Assembly: GCF_002282895.1 (NCBI RefSeq)
Contig: NZ_NRRB01000001.1
Span: forward strand, 682,001 to 746,000
DNA length: 64,000 bases
Direction of reading: 5' to 3'
DNA from: Paraferrimonas haliotis
Lineage (GTDB): Bacteria > Pseudomonadota > Gammaproteobacteria > Enterobacterales > Shewanellaceae
Shown one piece after another: positions 18,087 to 29,149 of this stretch (position 1 is its first letter; the number at the start of each line of letters is the position of its first letter). The notes beneath the pieces are model-generated. The model was not told where the DNA came from. It was given only the letters and a program-made list of their open reading frames with translations, and did not search any database. A program made the position numbers and the translations under genes.

Positions 18087-19427
18087 TCAACTTTTTTCAA
18101 TCTGATTAACTGTAGCGCTGATAACACCGTCACTGACCTGAACGCTCATTGGCTCGTCAATAGTCACCTGATCAACTTTGGTCACAATGGTGTGCTGGGC
18201 GTTACGAGAAATGCTGTAACCACGCTCTAACGTCGCTAATGGACTTATGGCGTTTAGTTGGGACGCTAAGCTTTGCCAACGTTGAGTATGGTTATTGAGT
18301 ACCGTATTAAGTGCGTTGTGTAAGCGACCTTGCAGTTGCTCGGTTTTGGCCAGATCCAGCGCGACGCGTTGCGCTGGGGTGGCCTGGAATAATCGGTGCC
18401 CAAGTCGCTCTATATGTTGCTGGCGGGTTTGCAATTGCTTGCTCAGATTTGTGTGCAGGCGAAAACCGGTTTCATCGAATTGTTGTTTTAATAGGTCCAG
18501 TTGGCGGCTGGGGTGGTGCTTATCGAGACGATAGCGATATTGTTGCGATCGTTGTTGTTTGCTGTACAGCAACGCCGCCATACTCTGGCGCAATCGTTGC
18601 CCTAACGAAGCTAATTGCTGCAGTTGAGCTAAGCTGTCGCCGGACAGCATTTCAGCACCCGCCGATGGCGTTGGCGCCCGAACATCCGCCACAAAGTCCG
18701 CTATGGTGACATCGACTTCGTGCCCTACGGCCGACACCACGGGTAACGCTGAATTAAAAATAGCATGGGCCAGCTGCTCGTCATTAAAGCACCATAAATC
18801 TTCCAGTGAACCACCGCCTCGGGTCAGCAATAAGGCATCCACTTCGTTACGCTGATTCGCACGCTCAATGGCATGAATCAATTGCTTAGCGGCAAGCTCT
18901 CCTTGTACCTGCGCGGGATAAATCACCACTTCCATGGCCGGTGCTCGACGCTCTAATACGTGCAACACGTCGCGAATGGCAGCGCCGGATGGAGACGTAA
19001 TCACCCCTAATCGTTTCGGGCGAGGGAGGGCTTGTTTGTGCTCTGTGGAAAACAGCCCTTGCGCTGCTAGCTTGGCTTTTAACTCATCAAATTGCTGTTT
19101 AAGAGCGCCGGCTCCAGAATCCACCATGTTACCAACAATTAATTGGTAATCGCCTCTGGGTTCATACAAACTGAGATCCGCTTGCACGGTCACTTGCTGA
19201 CCGTTTTTAGGGATAAAACTAACCCGTTGATTGCGTCCTTTAAACATGGCGCAGCGAACTTGGGCTTTGCTGTCTTTTAAGCTGAAATACCAATGACCCG
19301 AGGCCGGTGCAGCAAAATTGGAAATTTCGCCAGTGAGCCAAATGCGGCCAATTTGCCCTTCAAGCAACTGACGTACTTGCCGATTAAGCTGCGAGACTGA
19401 AAGTAGAGGGGGACGTTCCTTTGCCAT
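18087..19427 (-). CDS. xseA: Exodeoxyribonuclease VII large subunit
   Basis: This 446-residue protein has an N-terminal OB-fold (GRIWLTGEISNFAAPASGHWYFSLKD) and the catalytic domain (GVITSPSGAAIRDV, LLTRGGGSLEDLWCFND, SAVGHEVDVTIADFVADVRAPTPSAGAE), followed by a long Gln-rich coiled-coil and a C-terminal LERGYSI motif. With XseB it degrades single-stranded DNA to oligonucleotides. It is divergent from guaB, as in E. coli. Confidence 0.96.
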   Translation of the reverse strand: MAKERPPLLSVSQLNRQVRQLLEGQIGRIWLTGEISNFAAPASGHWYFSLKDSKAQVRCAMFKGRNQRVSFIPKNGQQVTVQADLSLYEPRGDYQLIVGNMVDSGAGALKQQFDELKAKLAAQGLFSTEHKQALPRPKRLGVITSPSGAAIRDVLHVLERRAPAMEVVIYPAQVQGELAAKQLIHAIERANQRNEVDALLLTRGGGSLEDLWCFNDEQLAHAIFNSALPVVSAVGHEVDVTIADFVADVRAPTPSAGAEMLSGDSLAQLQQLASLGQRLRQSMAALLYSKQQRSQQYRYRLDKHHPSRQLDLLKQQFDETGFRLHTNLSKQLQTRQQHIERLGHRLFQATPAQRVALDLAKTEQLQGRLHNALNTVLNNHTQRWQSLASQLNAISPLATLERGYSISRNAQHTIVTKVDQVTIDEPMSVQVSDGVISATVNQIEKS

Positions 19428-19536
19428 CTGAAAAAACTATTCAATGATTTACTGATAATGGGATTTACTCTAGCACAGTTGCAAGGTAGAATGCGCCCGC
19501 AACTAGATCAAAACCAACTTAGGTGGAATGTTGCAC

Positions 19537-21000
19537 ATGCTTAGACTTAAAAAAGAAGCTTTAACCTTTGATGACGTACTGCTGGTTCCAGCGCACTCGA
19601 CCGTTCTTCCTAATACTGCCTCGCTAAAAACACGCCTGACTCAAAGCATTGAACTGAACGTACCAATGGTGTCGGCAGCGATGGATACCGTGACGGAAGC
19701 TCGCCTTGCTATTGCCATGGCGCAAGAAGGTGGCCTTGGCTTTATTCACAAAAACATGAGCATTGAAGAGCAAGTAGCTGAAGTGCGCAAGGTGAAAAAG
19801 TACGAAGCCGGCGTTGTGCAAGACCCGATTACGGTCAAACCCGATTTAACCATTTTTGAGTTAAAACAATTAACCGAAGCCAATGGCTTTGCCGGTTATC
19901 CTGTGGTGACCGACAGTGGTGAAATCGTTGGCATCATCACCGGTCGTGACACTCGTTTTGTCACCGATTTAAGTCAAACCGTGCAACAAGTAATGACGCC
20001 TAAAGAGCGCTTAGTTACGGTCAAAGAAGGGGCGCCGTTGGATGAAACTCGCCGCCTTATGCAGCAACACCGCATTGAAAAAATCTTGGTCATTAACGAC
20101 GCCAATCAATTGAAGGGCATGATCACGGTTAAAGATTTTGAAAAGGCCGAACGTAAACCTCACGCATGTAAAGACGAACTGGGTCGCTTGCGAGTTGGTG
20201 GTGCCGTTGGAGCCGGTGCCGGCAATGAAGAGCGAGTCGACGCGCTGGTTAAAGCCGGCATTGACGTATTGCTTATCGACAGCTCCCACGGTCATTCAGA
20301 AGGCGTGTTACAGCGCATTCGTGACACTCGCGCCAAGTACCCCGATTTGCAAATTGTGGGTGGCAATGTGGCCACCGGCGAAGGCGCACTGGCCTTAGTA
20401 GAAGCGGGCGTTAACGCAGTTAAAGTGGGTATTGGACCGGGTTCAATTTGCACCACTCGCATTGTTACCGGTGTGGGTGTTCCGCAAATTACCGCAGTTT
20501 CAGATGCGGTAGCAGCCGTTGCTCATTTAGACATTCCAGTTATTGCCGATGGTGGTGTTCGTTTCAGTGGCGATTTGGCCAAAGCCTTAGCTGCAGGAGC
20601 ATCGTGCATCATGGCGGGATCCATGTTTGCAGGTACTGACGAAGCCCCAGGTGAGACGGTGCTGTATCAAGGTCGTGCCTATAAGTCTTACCGTGGTATG
20701 GGTAGCTTAGGAGCCATGAGTCAAGGCTCCTCCGATCGTTATTTCCAAACCGATAATGCTGCCGACAAACTGGTGCCAGAAGGCATTGAAGGTCGAGTAC
20801 CTTATAAAGGCAAACTGAAAGAGATTATTCATCAACAAATGGGTGGGTTACGCTCCTGTATGGGGCTTACTGGCTGTGCAACCATCGACGAGCTGCGTAC
20901 CAAAGCTGAGTTTGTAAAAGTGACGTCAGCGGGTATGGGTGAGTCGCACGTGCACGACGTGAAAATCACCAAAGAAGCACCAAACTATCGCTTAGGCTAA
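19537..21000 (+). CDS. guaB: Inosine-5'-monophosphate dehydrogenase
   Basis: The enzyme oxidises IMP to XMP with NAD+, the committed step of GMP synthesis. Motifs are [28 protein letters not shown], two CBS domains (about residues 95-205), the catalytic-cysteine loop [13 protein letters not shown], and the flap [19 protein letters not shown]. Starting at MLRLKKEAL (19537) gives 487 residues and a good AGGTGG site ten bases upstream; the ATG at 19528 is only two bases from it. It is in an operon with guaA, with a hairpin between them. Confidence 0.96.
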   Translation: MLRLKKEALTFDDVLLVPAHSTVLPNTASLKTRLTQSIELNVPMVSAAMDTVTEARLAIAMAQEGGLGFIHKNMSIEEQVAEVRKVKKYEAGVVQDPITVKPDLTIFELKQLTEANGFAGYPVVTDSGEIVGIITGRDTRFVTDLSQTVQQVMTPKERLVTVKEGAPLDETRRLMQQHRIEKILVINDANQLKGMITVKDFEKAERKPHACKDELGRLRVGGAVGAGAGNEERVDALVKAGIDVLLIDSSHGHSEGVLQRIRDTRAKYPDLQIVGGNVATGEGALALVEAGVNAVKVGIGPGSICTTRIVTGVGVPQITAVSDAVAAVAHLDIPVIADGGVRFSGDLAKALAAGASCIMAGSMFAGTDEAPGETVLYQGRAYKSYRGMGSLGAMSQGSSDRYFQTDNAADKLVPEGIEGRVPYKGKLKEIIHQQMGGLRSCMGLTGCATIDELRTKAEFVKVTSAGMGESHVHDVKITKEAPNYRLG

Positions 21001-21012
21001 GTCCGAGCGCAA

Positions 21013-21040
21013 TAAAGGCAGCCTTGGCTGCCTTTTTTAC
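21013..21040 (+). terminator. Hairpin with U-tract between guaB and guaA
   Basis: AAAGGCAGCC-ttgg-CTGCCTTTTTT lies 15-40 bp after the guaB stop. guaA starts 41 bp later, so this may partly attenuate guaA or allow separate guaA transcription. Confidence 0.8.
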
Positions 21041-21080
21041 ACCTTTTCAATTGAACGCTTAAACAATAACAGGACAGTCA

Positions 21081-22658
21081 ATGAGCAACATTCATGACCA
21101 ACGCATTCTTATTTTAGATTTTGGCTCTCAATACACCCAGCTAATCGCCCGTCGTATCCGTGAAATTGGCGTTTACTGTGAGCTGTGGGCGTGGGATGTA
21201 TCCGAGCAAGACATTAAAGACTTCAACCCGAATGGTATTGTTTTAGCCGGTGGTCCAGAGAGCGTAACCGCTGAAAACTCTCCCCGTGCTCCGCAATATG
21301 TGTTTGAAGCTGGGGTACCTGTTCTGGGTATCTGCTATGGCATGCAAACCATGTCTGAGCAATTAGGCGGTAAAGTCATCCAAGGCGTGGGCGAGGGCGA
21401 GTTCGGCTATGCACAGGTGGAAGTGTTGGCTGAAAGCCGCTTGTTCGCGAACATAGAAGACGCCATTAATGGCAATGGTAATCCGCTGCTCGACGTATGG
21501 ATGAGTCACGGTGACAAGGTTTCTGAAATTCCAGCAGGCTTTACTAAGGTTGCTGCCACCGAAAGTTGTCAATTTGCTGCTATGGCCAACGAAGACAAGC
21601 ACTTTTATGGGGTTCAATTTCACCCAGAAGTGACTCACACTCGTCAAGGCAAGCGCATGTTAGAGCATTTCGTGTTGGATATATGTGGCTGTGAGGCCAG
21701 CTGGACATCTTCGAACATCATCGAAGATGCGGTGGCTCGTATTAAAGCCCAAGTTGGTGACGACGAAGTGGTATTAGGGTTGTCCGGCGGTGTGGATTCG
21801 TCGGTGGTGGCAATGCTGCTTCACCGCGCCATTGGTGACAAGCTCACCTGTGTGTTTGTCGACAATGGTCTGTTGCGATTGAACGAAGGCGCCCAGGTGA
21901 TGGAAATGTTTGGTGATCATTTTGGTCTCAACATCATTCATGTAGACGCTGAGAACCGCTTCTTGGAGCGCTTACAAGGCGAAGCGGATCCTGAGGCAAA
22001 GCGTAAAATTATTGGCCATGTGTTTGTTGAAATTTTCGATGAAGAAGCGTCTAAGTTGGTGAACGCTAAATGGTTGGCACAGGGTACAATTTACCCGGAT
22101 GTGATTGAGTCCGCTGGCTCCAAAACCGGAAAAGCTCACGTAATTAAATCTCATCACAATGTGGGTGGCTTGCCAGAAGACATGGAGCTTGGCTTAGTTG
22201 AACCGCTCAAAGAGCTGTTTAAAGACGAAGTTCGCAAAATCGGCTTGGAGTTAGGTCTGCCTTACAACATGCTGTATCGCCATCCGTTCCCAGGACCTGG
22301 GCTAGGTGTTCGTGTATTGGGCGAAGTTAAGAAAGAATATTGCGACTTGCTGCGCCGAGCGGATGCCATTTTCATTGAAGAGTTGCATGGCGCGGATCTC
22401 TACAACAAAGTGAGCCAGGCCTTTACTGTGTTTTTACCGGTTCGCAGTGTTGGCGTTATGGGCGACGGTCGCAAGTACGACTGGGTCGTTTCGCTTCGTG
22501 CCGTTGAAACCATTGACTTTATGACGGCGCATTGGGCGCATTTGCCGTACGATTTCCTTGGTAAGGTATCTAACCGAATCATTAATGAAATTGATGGCAT
22601 TAGCCGTGTTGTTTACGATATCTCCGGTAAACCACCGGCCACAATTGAATGGGAATAG
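21081..22658 (+). CDS. guaA: GMP synthase (glutamine-hydrolysing)
   Basis: A 525-residue two-domain enzyme that converts XMP to GMP with ATP and glutamine. The N-terminal class I glutamine amidotransferase shows the nucleophile in GICYGMQ and the dyad FHPEVTHT. The synthetase domain has the P-loop [13 protein letters not shown] and the dimerisation domain ends KPPATIEWE. It starts 80 bp after guaB with an AGGA site. Confidence 0.97.
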   Translation: MSNIHDQRILILDFGSQYTQLIARRIREIGVYCELWAWDVSEQDIKDFNPNGIVLAGGPESVTAENSPRAPQYVFEAGVPVLGICYGMQTMSEQLGGKVIQGVGEGEFGYAQVEVLAESRLFANIEDAINGNGNPLLDVWMSHGDKVSEIPAGFTKVAATESCQFAAMANEDKHFYGVQFHPEVTHTRQGKRMLEHFVLDICGCEASWTSSNIIEDAVARIKAQVGDDEVVLGLSGGVDSSVVAMLLHRAIGDKLTCVFVDNGLLRLNEGAQVMEMFGDHFGLNIIHVDAENRFLERLQGEADPEAKRKIIGHVFVEIFDEEASKLVNAKWLAQGTIYPDVIESAGSKTGKAHVIKSHHNVGGLPEDMELGLVEPLKELFKDEVRKIGLELGLPYNMLYRHPFPGPGLGVRVLGEVKKEYCDLLRRADAIFIEELHGADLYNKVSQAFTVFLPVRSVGVMGDGRKYDWVVSLRAVETIDFMTAHWAHLPYDFLGKVSNRIINEIDGISRVVYDISGKPPATIEWE

Positions 22659-22681
22659 TGGGCCATTGCGAGCGATACTGA

Positions 22682-22719
22682 ATGAGCGAAACTAAATGAG
22701 CGAAACCAAATGAGCAAAT
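22682..22719 (+). repeat. 14-bp tandem repeat carrying the tadA start region
   Basis: ATGAGCGAAACTAA, ATGAGCGAAACCAA and ATGAGCAAAT follow each other at exactly 14-bp spacing (22682, 22696, 22710). The third copy is the tadA start. The first two ATGs open five-codon frames (MSETK, stop), since 14 is not a multiple of three. This looks like tandem duplication of the tadA start codon region. Confidence 0.8.
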
Positions 22720-23237
22720 CATTGGTCACTTCAACCGTTGAACATTCTGACGAATATTGGATGCAGCAAGCCATGCAATTGGCGCATTCAGCACAGGAAT
22801 TAGGCGAAGTGCCCGTAGGCGCTATTTTAGTAAAAGATGGGGTTGTGGTGGCGCAGGGCATTAATCGCTCTATTTGCGACCACAACGCCTGTGCTCATGC
22901 AGAGATTCAGTGCCTGCAGGCCGCCGGTCAATCTCTACAAAATTATCGGCTTATCGACACCACGCTCTACGTAACGCTTGAGCCCTGTCCAATGTGCGCC
23001 GGAGCCATCGTACATGCTCGAGTCAAACGGGTGGTGTTTGGCGCCTACGATTACAAAACCGGAGCGGCGGGCAGCGTGATGAACTTGCTTGAAGATTCGC
23101 GCCTGAATCATCAAGCCGAAGTTGTAGGAGGTGTGCTCGAGCAAGCCTGTGCTGAGCAGCTTTCTGGATTCTTTAAACTGCGCCGACAACAGCAAAAAGC
23201 ACTGAAAAAAGCACAAAAGGTTGAGCAACAGGATTAG
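22710..23237 (+). CDS. tadA: tRNA-specific adenosine deaminase TadA
   Basis: A 175-residue zinc deaminase that makes inosine at wobble position 34 of tRNA-Arg. The active site is HAEIQ plus the zinc cysteines in PCPMCAGAIVHARV. RVVFGAYDYKTGAAGSV is also typical. It lies about 50 bp after guaA; the start carries a duplicated leader and no strong Shine-Dalgarno. The extra N-terminal stretch before the deaminase core and the Lys/Gln-rich tail are within normal variation. Confidence 0.94.
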   Translation: MSKSLVTSTVEHSDEYWMQQAMQLAHSAQELGEVPVGAILVKDGVVVAQGINRSICDHNACAHAEIQCLQAAGQSLQNYRLIDTTLYVTLEPCPMCAGAIVHARVKRVVFGAYDYKTGAAGSVMNLLEDSRLNHQAEVVGGVLEQACAEQLSGFFKLRRQQQKALKKAQKVEQQD

Positions 23238-23273
23238 CTAACAATTGTTCTGAGCGCCTGCCGTTAAGGCTAA

Positions 23274-23399
23274 TTAGCGAAAGCTAATTTTACTGTCTTG
23301 CTTCTCATTGAGTAAGAACCATTTGCTGCGATTAATGGTTTTTGAGTGGCTTTGTTTGCGGATGGCACGACGTCTCGCGGTTGAATGATTTCTTTTCAT
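23274..23399 (-). CDS. Possible 41-residue basic small protein
   Basis: Between convergent tadA and mltF the minus strand holds a 41-codon frame from ATG (23399) to TAA (23274). The product is rich in Arg, Lys and Ser: MKRNHSTARRRAIRKQ, then SKWFLLNEKQ. An AGG lies about 11 bases before the ATG and AT-rich promoter-like sequence precedes it. The composition is unlike random frames here and resembles small nucleic-acid-binding proteins. I do not recognise a family. It otherwise fills the 321-bp gap between the two genes. Confidence 0.4.
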   Translation of the reverse strand: MKRNHSTARRRAIRKQSHSKTINRSKWFLLNEKQDSKISFR

Positions 23400-23558
23400 T
23401 AGTACTACCTATACTTGCTAATAATTAATTGGGTTCCTCGTCGATAGCCGAACGGTTTCGGTCTTGTTGATTTGGAGTGACAAAAGTCGCACAAGTTCAT
23501 TACAACATAATGACAAGGGTCAAACTGTGACCCTTGTGCAGCATACTAAACGTTTGTT

Positions 23559-24968
23559 TTAGAGTTTGTTAGAAGTGTCGGACGGATCGCTGTTTTGATC
23601 GATACTCTGACTGTGTTGCTCTTGCTCATGCTCCTTTTCTTGGGCACTTTGCAAGTACACTAAGGTGTCATAGTAACGTCGAATGTTGTTCACATAGTGA
23701 ACCGCTTCACTGCCGCGAGCGTAACCGTGGCGAGTGTGTTGGTAGTATTTCCGTTTCTCAAGCAGAGGCAATACGGTTTTAACATCGGCCCAAGCTGACG
23801 GATTTAATCCTTGTTTTTGTGCTAATACACGACCGTCTTCCATGTGCCCAAAGCCAATGTTGTAGGCTGCTAGAGCAAACCACAGCCGTTCCGACTCTGG
23901 AATCGATTCGGGTATACGGCCTACTAAATGATTCATATAAGCGGAGCCGCCGCGAATGCTTTGCTCAGCATCCAAACGATTATCCACGCCCATTTGTTTG
24001 GCGGTGGGTAGGGTGAGCATCATCATACCGCGAACTCCGGTGGGCGATTTTGCGTGAGGTCGCCAATGACTTTCTTGATAGCTGATGGCTGCGATCTTTC
24101 GCCAGTCCAAATCTCCGGAATATTTCTCGAACAGGGCTTGGTATTTGGGTAATCGAGAGTCTAACGCACGAATGAAGGCTCGAGTGTCGACGAAGTCGAA
24201 GCCCTGAGTATGACCAAAATATTTTTCCTGTAAATGCTTTAAAGTTACCTGTTGGTTTTGCCAAAAATTGAGCACCTCACTGATCAACTCGTCGGAGCCG
24301 TTAGGGGCGAACATCCAGCCAATCGGCTGTTGCTCTTTAATGGTAAATGCAGTTCTAAGGCGAGGGTGCAGCCGTCGACTCAATCGCAGCATGCTCTCAT
24401 CGGCGATGGTATAGTCGTACTCGCCGTTTGCCACCATGCTTAGCAACTCTTCTGGATCGTAATCTTTATTCAGTGTCCAACGCAAATTAGGGTGATTAAG
24501 CTCTCGCAGCAACTCGGCGTGGGAGGAGCGAGAGGCCACGACTAACTCACCGCGAATGTCATCTAGGTTGCGCGGTCGCCATTCCCCGGAACGATAGACC
24601 AGTAAAATATCGGTATTGTAGAGTGGCGGTCCAAACAGGAAGCGGTCGCTGCGAAGTTGCGTATACCCCATGCCAGCGGCAACAATATCGAGCTTGCCGT
24701 CTGAAAGGTCTTGCAGCATTGGGGTAAGGTTTTGATACACCTTAATCTGCAGTTGTCTATGACTGTAGTCGGCAAATTTCTGCACCAACTCATAGTCAAA
24801 ACCTGTGGTGTTTTTGCCTAAGGTTAAATAGGTGGAAGGCCCATTGGTGGTGCCAACAATTAGCGTATTGTCATCACTCCTCTTTTGGTCATTTCGAGGC
24901 GCAGAGGAGTGTGGTTGACATGCGCTTACTATCAAGACCAGAACAAATATGTAAAATCGTCGAATCAT
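23559..24968 (-). CDS. mltF: Membrane-bound lytic murein transglycosylase F
   Basis: A 469-residue outer-membrane lipoprotein (lipobox VSAC near residue 17) with an N-terminal periplasmic binding-protein-like domain (GTTNGPSTYLTLGKNTTGFDYELV) and a C-terminal SLT lytic transglycosylase domain. The catalytic Glu is in AAISYQESHWRPHAKSPTGVRG, followed by MMLTLPTAKQMG and ALAAYNIGFGH. It cleaves peptidoglycan glycan strands to 1,6-anhydro products. It lies divergently upstream of purL, the same neighbourhood as in E. coli. Confidence 0.95.
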   Translation of the reverse strand: MIRRFYIFVLVLIVSACQPHSSAPRNDQKRSDDNTLIVGTTNGPSTYLTLGKNTTGFDYELVQKFADYSHRQLQIKVYQNLTPMLQDLSDGKLDIVAAGMGYTQLRSDRFLFGPPLYNTDILLVYRSGEWRPRNLDDIRGELVVASRSSHAELLRELNHPNLRWTLNKDYDPEELLSMVANGEYDYTIADESMLRLSRRLHPRLRTAFTIKEQQPIGWMFAPNGSDELISEVLNFWQNQQVTLKHLQEKYFGHTQGFDFVDTRAFIRALDSRLPKYQALFEKYSGDLDWRKIAAISYQESHWRPHAKSPTGVRGMMMLTLPTAKQMGVDNRLDAEQSIRGGSAYMNHLVGRIPESIPESERLWFALAAYNIGFGHMEDGRVLAQKQGLNPSAWADVKTVLPLLEKRKYYQHTRHGYARGSEAVHYVNNIRRYYDTLVYLQSAQEKEHEQEQHSQSIDQNSDPSDTSNKL

Positions 24969-25036
24969 AGCGTATCGATCATATTTTTCTTACCTTTATA
25001 CCACATAATTTTATCAAAGTATGGCTCTCATTTTTG

Positions 25037-25065
25037 ATGATTTATTGGCGTCAAATCACTATAAT
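25037..25065 (+). promoter_or_regulatory. Probable purL promoter
   Basis: A perfect TATAAT at 25060-25065, about 45 bp before the start codon, lies in AT-rich sequence. The -35 is weak: TTGATG at 25034 is 20 bp away, so a GATTTA-type hexamer may be used instead. I see no PurR-type palindrome. Confidence 0.5.
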
Positions 25066-25109
25066 ATCGCGCAACTTTCACATCCAAACAATTCAAAAGG
25101 TGAATAGAC

Positions 25110-28100
25110 GTGTTTGAGATCCTTCGTGGTGCTCCAGCGTTATCTGCGTTTCGCGTTACTCAATTGGTTAAATCGTGCCAGCAAGCTCAATTGCCAGTAA
25201 CAGACATCTATGCTGAATTTCTTCATTTTGCTGATTTATCGGAAGCGCTAAACGCCGATGAACAACAGCAGTTGGATAAGATTTTAACCTATGGTCCGGC
25301 GATAGAATCTCACGAACCTCAAGGACAACTGGTATTGGTGACCCCGCGTCCGGGAACCATTTCACCTTGGTCATCGAAAGCGACCGATATTGCTCACAAC
25401 TGTGCCTTAACTAAAATCAAGCGTTTAGAACGAGGCATTGCTTATTGCATAACGGCTGAGCGAGAGCTTAACGAAGCGGAATATCAACAGGTCGCGGCCT
25501 TGCTTCACGACCGCATGATGGAAACCGTCTTCAGCCAAGCTTCTGACGCCAAAGCCTTATTCTTTGATACGGATCCAGCCCAATTGGCAGCGGTCAATAT
25601 CTTAGGTGAAGGGCGCAGAGCCTTAGTACAGGCGAATCGTCAATTGGGCTTAGCCTTAGCGGATGACGAGATTGATTACTTGGTAGACAACTTTGTTAAG
25701 TTAGGGCGCAACCCCCATGATGTTGAGCTAATGATGTTTGCTCAAGCCAACTCGGAGCATTGTCGCCATAAGATTTTTAACGCCGATTGGACTATTGATG
25801 GTGTTGAACAGCCTAAATCGCTGTTTAAAATGATTAAGAATACCTTCGAGCACACCCCAGAGCATGTCTTGTCTGCTTATAAAGATAACGCGGCAGTCAT
25901 GGAAGGCTCCGTCGCCGGACGTTTCTTTGCGGATGCTCGTGATGGCGTTTATCGCTATCACAGCGAGCCGGTGCACATTTTAATGAAGGTGGAAACCCAC
26001 AACCACCCTACGGCCATTAGCCCATATCCGGGCGCAGCGACCGGATCCGGCGGAGAAATTCGAGATGAAGGCGCTACCGGTCGCGGCTCTAAGCCGAAAG
26101 CCGGTTTAACCGGTTTCACGGTTTCTAACTTAAAGATTCCCGGCAAGGTTCAGCCTTGGGAAAGTGACTATGGTAAGCCTGGCCGTATTGTTTCCGCTTT
26201 GGATATTATGATTGAAGGCCCACTGGGCGGAGCTGCGTTTAACAATGAATTTGGCCGACCTGCATTGCTGGGTTACTTCCGTACCTATGAACAGCAGGTA
26301 TCGAGCCACAATGGCATAGAAGTGCGCGGTTACCACAAGCCCATCATGTTAGCCGGTGGTTTGGGTAACATTCGCGACGAGCACGTACAAAAAGGTGACA
26401 TTAGCGTCGGCGCAAAACTGATTGTATTAGGTGGGCCGGCGATGAATATTGGTCTAGGGGGCGGGGCTGCTTCTTCCATGGCCTCTGGGCAATCCTCCGA
26501 AGATTTGGATTTTGCCTCGGTTCAGCGTGAAAACCCAGAAATCGAACGCCGCTGCCAAGAAGTGATCGACCGTTGCTGGCAACTGGGTGACGATAACCCA
26601 ATCCTATTTATCCACGACGTGGGCGCTGGTGGTTTATCCAATGCCTTCCCGGAATTAGTAGATGATGGCGGTCGCGGCGGCAATTTCGAACTGCGTAATG
26701 TGCCTTGCGATGAGCGCGGTATGAGTCCGTTAGAAATTTGGTGTAACGAATCTCAAGAGCGCTATGTAATGGCGGTTGCGCCGGAGCGTTTGGCCGACTT
26801 TGACGCAATTTGTAAGCGTGAACGTGCGCCTTATGCCGTTGTTGGTACCGCAACCGAAGAGCGTCATTTGACCCTAACGGACGAGCACTTTGCTAATAAG
26901 CCCATTGATATGCCACTGGAAGTGCTGTTAGGTAAGCCGCCTAAAATGCATCGAGATGTGGCCACGACCCAAGCAGACAGTAAAGCGTTTGCCAGTGCAG
27001 ATGTGAATGTTAAAGATGCCATTCACCGTTTATTACGACTGCCCACCATTGCCGAAAAGACGTTTTTAATTACCATTGGTGATCGCTCGGTTACCGGCCT
27101 AGTGGCGCGGGACCAAATGGTTGGTCGCCACCAAATTCCGGTGGCTGACTGTGCGGTAACGGCGGCCAGTTTCGATAGCTATCACGGTGAAGCCATGTCG
27201 ATGGGCGAACGCACCCCATTGGCGTTACTCAACTTTGGGGCGTCCGCAAGAATGGCGGTAGCGGAATCCATCACCAACATAGCTGCGACCAATATTGGTT
27301 CAATGAAACACATCAAATTATCGGCGAACTGGATGTCAGCTGCGGGTCACCCAGGTGAAGACGCCGGCTTGTACGAAGCGGTTAAAGCCATTGGTGAGGA
27401 ATTATGCCCAGCCTTAGATCTAACCATTCCTGTGGGCAAAGATTCCATGTCCATGAAAACCGCATGGACAGATAACGACGGTACCGATAAGAGCGTTACT
27501 GCACCTATGTCGTTGATCATTACCGCTTTTGGTCGTGTCGAAGATGTTCGTAAAACGGTAACGCCAGAGCTGCGTACCGATAAAGGCGATACCTGTTTGG
27601 TATTGCTTGATTTGGGGTTGGGACAAAATCGTTTAGGCGGTTCGTGTTTAGCACAGGTGTACGGAGAGCTTGGCCAGATTACGCCAGACCTAGATAAGCC
27701 CGAATTGCTGCGTGGTTTTTACGATGTGATGCAACAGTTGGTGGCCGAGGAGAAGCTAATTGCCTATCACGACCGCTCCGATGGCGGTTTGTATACAACC
27801 TTGGTCGAAATGGCATTTACTGCCAAAGTCGGCTTAGACATTGATGTTACCGACTTAGCCGGCGACGACGTACGTCGCTTGTTCAGCGAAGAGCTGGGTG
27901 GCGTGGTTCAAATCCGAAAAGATGATTTGGCGCACCTTCAGGCCTTGTGCGCTGAAGCTGGAGTGGCGGATATCGCCACTGTAATTGGCGAATTGCGTCA
28001 AGGCGATCGCATTGTCATTCGCGAAGGTGAGCGTGTAATTAGCGACGAAAGCCGTACAGAGCTCCGTGGTATTTGGGCTGAAACCACCACTGCGATGCAA

Positions 28101-29006
28101 AAACTGCGGGATAACCCAGAGTGTGCTGAGCAAGAGCTGGCGCTAAAAGTCTCGGATGACCAAGGGTTAGTTGCTCAGCTGAGTTTCGAACCGAGTGAAG
28201 ACATCGCAGCGCCTTATATTGCTTTAGGAAATGCACCTAAGGTCGCGATTTTACGCGAGCAGGGCGTGAACAGCCATGTGGAAATGGCGGCGGCATTCGA
28301 TCGAGCAGGCTTTGAAGCCGTAGATGTTCACATGAGTGACATCCTCTCTGGTCGCTTGACTCTGGATGAAATGCAAGCATTGGTGGCCTGTGGTGGCTTT
28401 AGTTATGGTGACGTTTTAGGGGCCGGCGAAGGTTGGGCTAAATCGATACTATTTAACGAGCGTGCACGTCAGCAATTTAGCGACTTTTTCAATCGCGATA
28501 ACACCTTAACCTTGGGTGTTTGTAATGGTTGTCAAATGTTGTCTAACTTAAAACAGCTGATTCCTGGTGCTGAGCATTGGCCGCATTTTGTTCGCAACGC
28601 GTCGGAGCGTTTTGAGGCTCGATTTAGCCTAGTTGAAGTTCAGCCATCCAATTCGGCGTTCTTTGCCGGTATGGCGGGCTCAAGAATGCCCATAGCCGTG
28701 TCTCACGGAGAGGGACGCGCAGAGTTTGCCAACCCTCAAGCCTTGGCTGCTGCCGAAGCAACCAACACGATTGGGCTTCGATACGTTAACGCTCAAGGTG
28801 AAGTCCAGCAGCAGTATCCGGCGAATCCAAACGGTTCGCCGAATGGTATTACCGCGATCAGCAGCTTAGATGGGCGAGCTACCATCATGATGCCGCATCC
28901 AGAGCGGGTATTCCGCACCGTGGCTAACTCTTGGCACCCAGATGACTGGGGCGAAGACAGCGCTTGGATGCGCATGTTCCGCAACGCTCGCAAGCAAATC
29001 GGCTAA
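25110..29006 (+). CDS. purL: Phosphoribosylformylglycinamidine synthase PurL
   Basis: The large single-chain PurL of gammaproteobacteria, 1298 residues with a GTG start ([15 protein letters not shown]) and an AAAGGTG site. It converts FGAR, ATP and glutamine to FGAM in purine synthesis. Features are the N-terminal PurS-like domain, two ATP-binding halves ([28 protein letters not shown] in the first), and a C-terminal glutaminase with the nucleophile in LGVCNGCQM and the dyad MPHPERVFR. It ends 12 bp before a REP pair that probably terminates it. Confidence 0.97.
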   Translation: MFEILRGAPALSAFRVTQLVKSCQQAQLPVTDIYAEFLHFADLSEALNADEQQQLDKILTYGPAIESHEPQGQLVLVTPRPGTISPWSSKATDIAHNCALTKIKRLERGIAYCITAERELNEAEYQQVAALLHDRMMETVFSQASDAKALFFDTDPAQLAAVNILGEGRRALVQANRQLGLALADDEIDYLVDNFVKLGRNPHDVELMMFAQANSEHCRHKIFNADWTIDGVEQPKSLFKMIKNTFEHTPEHVLSAYKDNAAVMEGSVAGRFFADARDGVYRYHSEPVHILMKVETHNHPTAISPYPGAATGSGGEIRDEGATGRGSKPKAGLTGFTVSNLKIPGKVQPWESDYGKPGRIVSALDIMIEGPLGGAAFNNEFGRPALLGYFRTYEQQVSSHNGIEVRGYHKPIMLAGGLGNIRDEHVQKGDISVGAKLIVLGGPAMNIGLGGGAASSMASGQSSEDLDFASVQRENPEIERRCQEVIDRCWQLGDDNPILFIHDVGAGGLSNAFPELVDDGGRGGNFELRNVPCDERGMSPLEIWCNESQERYVMAVAPERLADFDAICKRERAPYAVVGTATEERHLTLTDEHFANKPIDMPLEVLLGKPPKMHRDVATTQADSKAFASADVNVKDAIHRLLRLPTIAEKTFLITIGDRSVTGLVARDQMVGRHQIPVADCAVTAASFDSYHGEAMSMGERTPLALLNFGASARMAVAESITNIAATNIGSMKHIKLSANWMSAAGHPGEDAGLYEAVKAIGEELCPALDLTIPVGKDSMSMKTAWTDNDGTDKSVTAPMSLIITAFGRVEDVRKTVTPELRTDKGDTCLVLLDLGLGQNRLGGSCLAQVYGELGQITPDLDKPELLRGFYDVMQQLVAEEKLIAYHDRSDGGLYTTLVEMAFTAKVGLDIDVTDLAGDDVRRLFSEELGGVVQIRKDDLAHLQALCAEAGVADIATVIGELRQGDRIVIREGERVISDESRTELRGIWAETTTAMQKLRDNPECAEQELALKVSDDQGLVAQLSFEPSEDIAAPYIALGNAPKVAILREQGVNSHVEMAAAFDRAGFEAVDVHMSDILSGRLTLDEMQALVACGGFSYGDVLGAGEGWAKSILFNERARQQFSDFFNRDNTLTLGVCNGCQMLSNLKQLIPGAEHWPHFVRNASERFEARFSLVEVQPSNSAFFAGMAGSRMPIAVSHGEGRAEFANPQALAAAEATNTIGLRYVNAQGEVQQQYPANPNGSPNGITAISSLDGRATIMMPHPERVFRTVANSWHPDDWGEDSAWMRMFRNARKQIG

Positions 29007-29017
29007 ACGCCGCTTCC

Positions 29018-29070
29018 AAAAAAGGGGCCAGGCCCCTTTTTTTGCGAAAGGGGGCCTGGCCCCCTTTTTT
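29018..29070. repeat. REP family 1 inverted pair after purL
   Basis: GGGGCCAGGCCCC is followed by GGGGGCCTGGCCCCC; the second core has CCTGG where the first has CCAGG, so the two units are in opposite orientation. Each is flanked by A and T runs. The pair follows the purL stop by 12 bp and likely acts as its terminator. Confidence 0.9.
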
Positions 29071-29079
29071 GGAGCGCAA

Positions 29080-29110
29080 AAAAAAGCGAAAAGCGTAATA
29101 GGCTTTTCGC
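29080..29110. terminator. Hairpin downstream of the REP pair
   Basis: GCGAAAAGC-gtaatag-GCTTTTCGC, a 9-bp perfect stem. It lacks a clear U-tract on either side, so termination is uncertain. Confidence 0.45.
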
Positions 29111-29149
29111 AAAGTTCGCAGGAGTACACAAAACAAAGGGTAAATCGGG

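Noticed and set aside
18311-18709. Plus-strand frame of 132 codons within xseA
   Set aside because: Antisense shadow of a conserved gene.
21013-21040. Riboswitch or attenuator controlling guaA
   Set aside because: Only a simple hairpin with a U-tract is visible; no alternative pairing or aptamer-like structure could be identified by eye.
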